From Quadrisphaera sp. RL12-1S (GTDB lineage Bacteria > Actinomycetota > Actinomycetes > Actinomycetales > Quadrisphaeraceae), in the NCBI RefSeq assembly GCF_014270065.1, contig NZ_JACNME010000006.1, positions 186,001 to 250,000 on the forward strand: 64,000 nt of DNA. Direction: 5' to 3'. Shown here piece by piece: positions 58,557-64,000 of this stretch. A program made the translations under genes and the position numbers. Position 1 is the stretch's first letter; each line of letters begins with the position of its first letter. A model generated the notes under the pieces. That model was not told the DNA's origin. It ran no database searches and saw only the letters and a program-made list of their open reading frames with translations.

Positions 58557-58937
58557 TCAGAGGTACAGGCCGGTGGAGCCGGCCTCCACGCGGGGAGCGG
58601 CCACGGCGTGCAGGTCGCGCTCGCGCAGCAGCACGTAGTCGCGCCCTGACAGCTCCACCTCGGCGCGGTCCTCCGGGTCGAAGAGCACCCGGTCCCCCAG
58701 CTGCACCTGCCGGACGTGCTGGCCGACGGCCGCCACCTCGCCCCAGGAGAGGCGCTTGCCGACGGCGGCCGTGGCGGGGATGACGATGCCGGAGCCTGAG
58801 CGGCGCTCACCGGCCTCGCGGTCCAGGGCCACCAGCACCCGGTCGTGCAGCATCCGGATCGGCAGGCGCCCGTCGTCGCCGGTGGCGGCGGGTCCGGCGG
58901 CGGGTCCAGTGGGCGGGCTCGCGGGCGTGGTGCTCAC
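58557..58937 (-). CDS. GroES-like co-chaperonin-fold protein
   Basis: 126 residues. A 25-residue disordered start is followed by the Cpn10 fold: IRMLHDRVLVALDREAGERRSGSGIVIPAT, then GEVAAVGQHVRQVQLGDRVLFDP, and DYVLLRERDLHAV. This matches GroES in length and in the mobile-loop region. No groEL is adjacent, and the sequence differs from housekeeping GroES, so it may be a paralogue with a specialised role. It is followed after 41 bp by the P450 gene on the same strand. Confidence 0.83.
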   Translation of the reverse strand: MSTTPASPPTGPAAGPAATGDDGRLPIRMLHDRVLVALDREAGERRSGSGIVIPATAAVGKRLSWGEVAAVGQHVRQVQLGDRVLFDPEDRAEVELSGRDYVLLRERDLHAVAAPRVEAGSTGLYL

Positions 58938-58997
58938 CCGCCGACGCTACCGCCGGCGGGTGAGCCCCCAGGACCGCCGTCCACAGGTCAGGGGGCG

Positions 58998-59267
58998 TCA
59001 GTGGCGGCGCTTGACCGCCAGGCCCGTGAACAGGCCCACCACCGCGACGACGGCCCCGCCGACGGCGGCCAGCCGCTCGACGCGCAGCGCGCCGTCACCG
59101 TCGAGCACCAGCTCCTTGGCCTTCGTCTTCGCGCTCTCCACGCCCTGCTGCGCCAGCGCCTTCGGCGCGACACGGGCGGCGAGCTCGTCGACGGTGGCGG
59201 CGAGGTGCTGCTGGTGGAGGCTGATCTCGCGCTCGAGGCGCGCGGGCTCGTCGGGCGGGACGCTCAT
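58998..59267 (-). CDS. DUF3618 family protein
   Basis: 89 residues. The N-terminal helix PDEPARLEREISLHQQHLAATVDELAARV is the DUF3618 signature found in actinobacteria, with the coiled AKTKAKELVLDGDG segment and one C-terminal membrane helix (about 67-85) ending in KRRH. Members are often near stress or envelope genes; their function is unknown. ATG start at 59267. Confidence 0.88.
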   Translation of the reverse strand: MSVPPDEPARLEREISLHQQHLAATVDELAARVAPKALAQQGVESAKTKAKELVLDGDGALRVERLAAVGGAVVAVVGLFTGLAVKRRH

Positions 59268-59365
59268 GGTCGGGACGCTAGTGGCAACAGCGACCCGCGG
59301 CAGCCCCGGCCCACCTGCTCGGACGCGTCATCGCCCGACCGGGCCGCGTCCGTTAGCCTCGGCGC

Positions 59366-59836
59366 GTGGCCGATCGCCTCGAGCCGGGTGACCTCGCCCC
59401 GGACTTCACGCTCCCCGCGACGCACGGCGGCAGCTGGACGCTCTCCGAGCACCGCGGCCGCTCCGTCGTCGTCTACTTCTACCCCGCGGCGGGCACGCCG
59501 GGCTGCACCACGCAGGCCTGCGACTTCCGCGACAACCTCGGCTCCCTGGGCGCCGCGGGCTACGACGTGGTGGGGGTCTCCCCCGACCCGCTGCCCAAGC
59601 TCGAGGCGTGGTCGGCCGAGGAGCAGCTGCCCTTCCCGCTCGCCAGCGACACCGAGCGCGGCGTGGTCCAGCGCTGGGGCGCGTGGGGCGAGAAGACGAT
59701 GTACGGCAAGACCACCACCGGCCTCCTGCGGTCCACCGTCGTGGTCGGCCCGGACGGTGTGGTGACGCACGCGTCCTACAACGTCAAGGCCACCGGCCAC
59801 GTGGCGCGGCTGCGCAAGGAGCTCGGCGTCGACTGA
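59366..59836 (+). CDS. bcp: Peroxiredoxin Bcp/PrxQ-type
   Basis: A 156-residue thioredoxin-fold peroxidase that reduces hydroperoxides. The peroxidatic Cys is in PAAGTPGCTTQACDFRDN (near 47), with the resolving Cys five residues later in PrxQ-type spacing (CTTQAC). The N-terminal GDLAPDFTLP block and YGKTTTGLLRST near 115 are family hallmarks. GTG start at 59366, divergent from the DUF3618 gene. A strong 11-bp hairpin follows the stop. Confidence 0.94.
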   Translation: MADRLEPGDLAPDFTLPATHGGSWTLSEHRGRSVVVYFYPAAGTPGCTTQACDFRDNLGSLGAAGYDVVGVSPDPLPKLEAWSAEEQLPFPLASDTERGVVQRWGAWGEKTMYGKTTTGLLRSTVVVGPDGVVTHASYNVKATGHVARLRKELGVD

Positions 59837-59844
59837 CCCACCAG

Positions 59845-59870
59845 CACCCCGCCGGTGCGCCGGCGGGGTG
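59845..59870 (+). terminator. Terminator hairpin after bcp
   Basis: An 11-bp perfect stem (59845-59855 with 59860-59870) and a four-base loop. It lies nine bases after the bcp stop and ends one base before tRNA-Leu. Confidence 0.75.
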
Positions 59871-59871
59871 G

Positions 59872-59956
59872 GCGCGAGTGGTGAAACTGGCAGCCACGCA
59901 GGGTTTAGGTCCCTGTGCCTCCGGGCGTGCGGGTTCGAGTCCCGCCTCGCGCACCA
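59872..59956 (+). tRNA. tRNA-Leu (TAG anticodon)
   Basis: A class II tRNA with acceptor stem GCGCGAG with CTCGCGC, anticodon loop TTTAGGT giving TAG (reads CUN codons), and a variable arm of moderate length (TGCCTCCGGGCGT region). The TpsiC arm is GCGGGTTCGAGTCCCGC. CCA is encoded at 59954-59956. The discriminator is A. Confidence 0.96.
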
Positions 59957-59995
59957 GACCCCCGCGGACCGGCCGCGTCAGCGTGGTCAGCGTGG

Positions 59996-61180
59996 TCAGC
60001 GCTCGCGCTGCGGCGTCCGGACCGCCACCGGCAGCGCGGGCTCCCGCAGGTCCACCACCAGCGGCTGGGCCGCAGCCGTCCGGCCCACCGGGCCCCGGCG
60101 CGCCAGCCTCATCGCAGGGGCCTCCACGACGACGAAGGACGCCCAGGCGACCGGCGTCACGACCACCAGCGCGACCAGCACGAAGACCAGCGGCGGGACG
60201 TGCCGGTGCAGGCCCGCGGCCACCAGCAGCTGCTGGACGGCGAAGCCGTACACGTACACCCCGTAGGACAGGTCCCGACGGGCCCCGACCCGCGCCAGCG
60301 GCAGCACGACCGAGGCGGCGAGCAGCAGGAGGGTCAGCGGGAGCGCGGCCAGCGGACCGGCTGTGCCGGTGATCACGACCCCGGCCAGGACGACGGCGGA
60401 GACGCCGGAGGCAGCGCCGAGAGGCAGGCGGTGTGAGAGCAGCAGGAGCACCGCACCCGCCATGAACGCACTCACCATCTGCAGCGGGCGCTCGAGCACC
60501 GCGGGCCCGGGCTGCCCCAGCGCGTGGAGCACCGCGGCCAGGGCCGTCGTCGCCCCGAAGGCTGCCACGACGGCCGGCGTCAGCAGCCGTCGCGGCAGGA
60601 GGCTGACCCCCACTCCGACGAGCAGGTAGCACCCCGCCTCCCAGAACAGGGTCCACAGGGAGCCGTTCAGCGCCGGGTAGGGCGCACCGGACAGGACCGC
60701 GCCGATGCTGGGCTGCACCAGGCCGGGAGGGGCGTACGGGTACAGGGCAGCGTTCCGCACCACGTAGGTCGCGGCGCTCGCCGCGTCCCACCCGCCCGTC
60801 CCGAGCACGGCGATCACCGGGGCGACGACGAACGCGGTGACCACGAGGCAGACGGCGAAACCCGGCACGATCCGCAGAGCCCGGGCCAGGTAGTACCGGC
60901 CCGCGCTGGTCCGCAGCCGGCTCCCCGTGATGAGGAACCCCGACAGGCCGAAGAACCCCAGCACCGCCCAGGCGCCGAGGTTGGCGCCCCCCAGCTGCGG
61001 CTCGTCGCCGTACCCGCCGAGCACCCACGTGTGCGAGACGATCACCACCACGGCCAGCGCGAGGCGGATGGCGTTCAGCGCGTTGCGGCGCGGGTCGAAG
61101 CGGTCGGCGAGCGCAGCTCGCCGGGCCGACGGAGCCCCGCACCGGGGCGTGGGCACCGCGGCGGACCCGGGCTCGCGCAT
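59996..61180 (-). CDS. Membrane acyltransferase (acyltransferase 3 family)
   Basis: 394 residues with about ten membrane helices. The family motif is NAIRLALAVVVIVSHTWVLGG (near 37), where His is the conserved active-site residue. FGLSGFLITGSRLRTS is the next conserved loop, and YYLARALRIVPGF carries the basic RxxR pattern. NGSLWTLFWEAGCYLLVG is the later block. It acylates a surface sugar or glycolipid, but the acceptor cannot be assigned. The ATG at 61180 is the start. Confidence 0.92.
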   Translation of the reverse strand: MREPGSAAVPTPRCGAPSARRAALADRFDPRRNALNAIRLALAVVVIVSHTWVLGGYGDEPQLGGANLGAWAVLGFFGLSGFLITGSRLRTSAGRYYLARALRIVPGFAVCLVVTAFVVAPVIAVLGTGGWDAASAATYVVRNAALYPYAPPGLVQPSIGAVLSGAPYPALNGSLWTLFWEAGCYLLVGVGVSLLPRRLLTPAVVAAFGATTALAAVLHALGQPGPAVLERPLQMVSAFMAGAVLLLLSHRLPLGAASGVSAVVLAGVVITGTAGPLAALPLTLLLLAASVVLPLARVGARRDLSYGVYVYGFAVQQLLVAAGLHRHVPPLVFVLVALVVVTPVAWASFVVVEAPAMRLARRGPVGRTAAAQPLVVDLREPALPVAVRTPQRER

Positions 61181-61337
61181 CTCGACCTGCTCTCGCTGTC
61201 GTCGGCCGTGCCCCGAGCCCGTGACGCAGCGCCGGAGCAGTCCCGAGAGACGCTACGGGTGACACCCGTGGGCGATGTCCGGTTCGCACCGATCCGCTGA
61301 CCCCCGCGCGAGGGCCACCGCCCTCGTCGGGGCGGTC

Positions 61338-62054
61338 TCAGGCGGCCAGGCGCACCACGTCGTCGAGGTAGCACTCCAGCTCGCCCTGGGTGCTGCCCGC
61401 CGCTCCCTGCACGTCGATCACCGCGGTGGCGCCGGGGGCGACCTGCGCGACCTGGCCCGCCGCCCGTCCGACGACGTTCCCCTCGAGGTCGTCGAAGCCG
61501 ACGGCCACCGTGTACGAGGCCGGTGCGCCCGTGGAGTTGGTGACCGTCACCGAAGCCGTCAGGGCGCCGGCGTCGTCCTGCTGGCAGGTGTCCAGGACGG
61601 CGTCGTCCCAGGCCTGCGCACCACCAGCGGCCCCCGTCTCCTCAGTGGGCCCCGTCTGCTGGTCCGCGTCCTGTGCCGGGTCCTGTGCCGGGTCCGCGGT
61701 GACAGCCGGGTCCGCCGTGGGAGCTGCGTCCGCGCCCTGCGCCGACACCACTGGGTCCTCGGTCACCGCAGGGGCGCTCGTGGCGCCCCAGAGCAGGGAG
61801 GCGCCGAGCACGAGCACCACGGCGGTCGCGACCGCGCTCAGGCCGCTCACGACCACGCCCGCCACGGCCAGACCTCGGCCGGCCTTGCCGCCGGGTCGGG
61901 TGTGCAGGATGCCGACGATCGACGCGACCAGGCCCACCGGCCAGAACACGAAGGCGGCGACCAGCCCCACCACCGCGGCCACCGAGGTCGCGCCGCGGGC
62001 AGGCGCCCCCGGCGCGGGGGCGGTGGGGTCGGGCTGCTCGAGGTCAGTGGACAC
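61338..62054 (-). CDS. DUF4190-like membrane protein with external C-terminal domain
   Basis: 238 residues. Two helices (about 24-45 and 62-85) flank the loop HTRPGGKAGRGLAVAGVVVSG, the DUF4190 pattern. An acidic linker of about 60 residues (Asp/Pro/Thr/Ala, DPAQDPAQDADQQTG) follows. The C-terminal beta domain (about 155-238) includes TASVTVTNSTGAPASYTV and one cysteine pair (DTCQQDD and LECYLDD) that may form a disulfide. It resembles FxLYD-type extracellular modules. The start is GTG at 62054, and the function is unknown. Confidence 0.8.
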   Translation of the reverse strand: MSTDLEQPDPTAPAPGAPARGATSVAAVVGLVAAFVFWPVGLVASIVGILHTRPGGKAGRGLAVAGVVVSGLSAVATAVVLVLGASLLWGATSAPAVTEDPVVSAQGADAAPTADPAVTADPAQDPAQDADQQTGPTEETGAAGGAQAWDDAVLDTCQQDDAGALTASVTVTNSTGAPASYTVAVGFDDLEGNVVGRAAGQVAQVAPGATAVIDVQGAAGSTQGELECYLDDVVRLAA

Positions 62055-62178
62055 GGGTCTCCTCAGGGGTGTTCACACGCGGCTGGGCGCCGCCTGTGGA
62101 TCTTCTGGGGGATCGTGGCAGAGGAGCTCCCGGGGCCAGTCCGGCCCAGCGCCGTGCGGGCGGGCGCGCAGCGCTGCG

Positions 62179-63816
62179 TCAGCGGTCCGCTACGACGCGC
62201 AGCGCCAGCAGGGCGACGTCGTCCTCGGGCTCCGCGGGCAGCACGCGCGCGAGGACGGCGTCGCACAGCTCCTCCAGGGGCAGGTGCCCCTCGGCCTCCA
62301 GCGCGGCCCGCAGCTCCTCCAGGCCCACGTCCAGCGACGTGCCGCGGCGCTCCACCAGCCCGTCGGTGAACAGGAGCACGGTGCTGCCGAGGGGCAGCTC
62401 GGTCGTCCTCTCGCGGCGGGTGGTGGCCGGGTCGATGCCCAGCAGCAGGTCGGTGTCGGCGTCCTCCAGCACCACCGCGGTGCCGTCCGGTCGGCGCAGC
62501 AGCGGCGGCGGGTGGCCGGCGTTGGACCAGACCAGGCGGCGCGGCGCGTCCGCGGGGACGCCGTCGCAGCCCGGGCGCGGGTCGAGCCGGGCGACGACAG
62601 CCGTGGCCGAGGTGGCCAGCTCCAGGCCCTCGACCGCCTCGTCCACGCACGTCAGCACGCGCGCGGGCCGGTGCCCGGTGGCGTGCGCGATACCGCGCAC
62701 CAGCCCCCGGACCTGCCCCATCGCCGCCGCCGCGCGGGAGTCGTGCCCGATGACGTCCCCGATGACCAGCACGGTGCTGCCGTCGCGCTGGCGGAAGGCG
62801 TCGTACCAGTCCCCGCCGATCCTCGCCTCGACGGCGGCGCTCACGTAGCGGACGGCCAGCTCGACGCCGGGCGGGCTCGGCGGGGCGGTGAGGAGGCTGC
62901 GCTGCAGCGCGGAGCTCAGCTCCGCCTGCTCCCCGTAGAGGCGCGCGTTGTCGAGCGCGAGCCCCGCGCGGCGCGCCACCTCGCGGGCGGTGTCGAGCTC
63001 GGCGTCGGTGCGCACGGCCGCCGGGTCGGTGCGGACCAGCGCCATCGCCCCGAGGGTGCGTCCCGCGGCGCTGAGCGGCACCACCAGCACCGACGCCGGG
63101 GCGAGCACCTCCAGGAGGGCGCGGGCGTCGTCGTCGCCCACCCAGTCCTGCAGGGGCGGGAGGGCGGGGACGAACACCTCGCGCCCGGTGCGCAGGCAGA
63201 CCGCGATCGCGGCCTCGCGGCTCATGGTGGCCGCCTGGTAGCTGGCGTAGCGCTCCAGGACCGGGTCGAGCTCGGGGTCGCGGTGGGCGAAGCCCAGCGT
63301 GCGCCGCAGCCGGCCCGTCTGGACCAGCGTGACCGTGCACCAGTCCGCCAGCTCGGGCACCACGAGGTGCGCAAGCTCCCCCACGGCGATGCCCTGGTCG
63401 GAGCCGTGCGCGAGGAGCTCGCTGACGGCCCCGAGCAGCTCCAGGCGCCGCACGGTGCGGACCAGCTCCTCCTGGGCGCGGCGCCGCTCGGTGACGTCGA
63501 TGAGGTGCACGTGGAGCACGTCGCCCTCGGGCACCACGTGCACCGACAGCCACCTCTGGACGGTGGTGCCCCAGGCCTCGAAGGCCAGCGGTGAGCCCGT
63601 GCGGCGCGCCTCGGCGTAGGCCGGGCCGAAGTCGTGGTCGCGCGAGTGGGGGAAGAAGTCCCACAGCGACCTGCCGAGGACCTGCTCGCGCGGCACCCCG
63701 ATGAGGGCCTCCGCGGGCCGGTTCATGCCGGTGACGCGGTCCTGGGGGTCGAGCCGGACCCACGACGGCGCGACGGCGTCGGGGAGGTCGTCAGGACCGT
63801 GGTGCTGGTCGGGCAC
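62179..63816 (-). CDS. PAS-GAF-SpoIIE (PP2C) phosphatase
   Basis: 545 residues. A PAS domain (about 15-125, with SWVRLDPQDRVTGMNRPAEAL and HVHLIDVTERR) is followed by a GAF domain (about 145-305). The SpoIIE/PP2C phosphatase (about 325-545) is typical of RsbU-type regulators of partner-switching sigma factors. GGDWYDAF, VIGDVIGHDS, NAGHPPPLL and the terminal EPEDDVALLALRV mark the metal-binding acids. The GTG at 63816 has GGGAGGAGG four bases upstream, which fixes the start. A 12-bp tandem array begins 15 bp upstream of this start. No RsbV/W partner is nearby. Confidence 0.93.
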   Translation of the reverse strand: MPDQHHGPDDLPDAVAPSWVRLDPQDRVTGMNRPAEALIGVPREQVLGRSLWDFFPHSRDHDFGPAYAEARRTGSPLAFEAWGTTVQRWLSVHVVPEGDVLHVHLIDVTERRRAQEELVRTVRRLELLGAVSELLAHGSDQGIAVGELAHLVVPELADWCTVTLVQTGRLRRTLGFAHRDPELDPVLERYASYQAATMSREAAIAVCLRTGREVFVPALPPLQDWVGDDDARALLEVLAPASVLVVPLSAAGRTLGAMALVRTDPAAVRTDAELDTAREVARRAGLALDNARLYGEQAELSSALQRSLLTAPPSPPGVELAVRYVSAAVEARIGGDWYDAFRQRDGSTVLVIGDVIGHDSRAAAAMGQVRGLVRGIAHATGHRPARVLTCVDEAVEGLELATSATAVVARLDPRPGCDGVPADAPRRLVWSNAGHPPPLLRRPDGTAVVLEDADTDLLLGIDPATTRRERTTELPLGSTVLLFTDGLVERRGTSLDVGLEELRAALEAEGHLPLEELCDAVLARVLPAEPEDDVALLALRVVADR

Positions 63817-63830
63817 GCCGCCTCCTCCCA

Positions 63831-63900
63831 GTCGTCGGTGCGGTCGTCGGTGCGGTCGTCGGTGCGGTCGTCGGTGCGGTCGTCGGTGCGGTCGTCGGTG
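63831..63900. repeat. 12-bp tandem repeat upstream of the SpoIIE phosphatase gene
   Basis: Five perfect copies of CGGTCGTCGGTG at 63841-63900 are preceded by a partial copy (10 of 12) at 63831-63840 and followed by a degenerate copy. The array lies directly before the phosphatase ribosome-binding site in the 5' leader or promoter. The repeats beyond to 64000 show no further gene or element. Confidence 0.92.
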
Positions 63901-64000
63901 CGGTGGTCGTGCCGTGACGACGCGGGGCCCCCGGGAACCGACCCATCCTGCCAGCGCGGGGCTCACCAGCGCCCCAGGTCCGACCGTACGGCCGAACGGC

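Overview
The window is chromosomal DNA of a very high-GC Gram-positive actinomycete. The evidence is the extreme GC bias at third codon positions, the many GTG starts, F420-dependent glucose-6-phosphate dehydrogenase, a DUF3618 protein, actinobacterial-type oligoribonuclease and a MarP-like membrane protease. The style fits Kineosporiales relatives (Kineococcus/Quadrisphaera type), but the genus cannot be fixed from this sequence. There is no integrase, transposase, CRISPR array or phage block. The gene order looks like ordinary core/accessory chromosome with short operons on both strands. No stretch longer than 300 bases lacks a gene; the longest gaps (about 170-280 bases) hold operators, hairpins or repeats.

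Layout. 1-6.1 kb: the 3' end of an FGGY sugar kinase, a membrane diguanylate cyclase overlapping fgd, and a large kinase-like/aminotransferase fusion. 6.1-16.3 kb: two multi-spanning acyltransferase-like membrane proteins, CorA, a two-domain VOC protein, an esterase-SDR pair facing a MarR regulator across two AGTTG/CAACT operators, a lipoprotein, a HAD hydrolase and a HEAT protein. 16.4-25.6 kb: an ECF sigma factor coupled to a membrane-anchored partner, Nudix, PH-domain, SDR, Ala/Lys-rich and PrsW-family proteins, then orn and a 62-residue ORF. 25.8-31.5 kb: tRNA-His, azoreductase, class IV lyase, and a four-gene ABC transporter/two-component operon. 31.6-36.4 kb: a TetR regulator coupled to a membrane permease with a clear operator, a PAP2-like protein, a CitE-like lyase and a DUF6220-like protein.

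36.5-41.9 kb is the most notable region: rtcB, then hen1 and pnkp overlapping by 4 nt. This is an RNA repair cluster that joins two different RNA-sealing strategies. 42-49.7 kb: SDR, HEAT, APH-like, esterase, MarP and YibE/F proteins. 49.5-52.4 kb: a low-zinc ribosomal protein operon (bL36, bL28, bL33, uS14, bL31B, all lacking zinc ribbons) plus a ferredoxin-like ORF, divergent from a CobW-C-type protein without a P-loop. Two GAGAAC/GTTCTC palindromes, 32 bp apart, lie between them and are probable Zur boxes. 52.5-64 kb: a GAF-GGDEF-EAL protein, a CsoR-like sensor with its own operator, an isochorismatase-fold hydrolase, a lipoprotein hydrolase, tRNA-Lys, P450, a GroES-like protein, bcp, tRNA-Leu, an acyltransferase and a PAS-GAF-SpoIIE phosphatase preceded by a 12-bp tandem repeat.

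A short repeat family built on GTGATCATGG sits at the 3' ends of several genes (9.95, 27.6 and 37.7 kb), usually as inverted pairs. One copy lies inside the pnkp reading frame. A second set of long hairpins with a CAGGGT/ACCCTG core lies after other genes (8.9, 44.1 and 46.1 kb). Both look like genome-specific terminator or REP-like elements.
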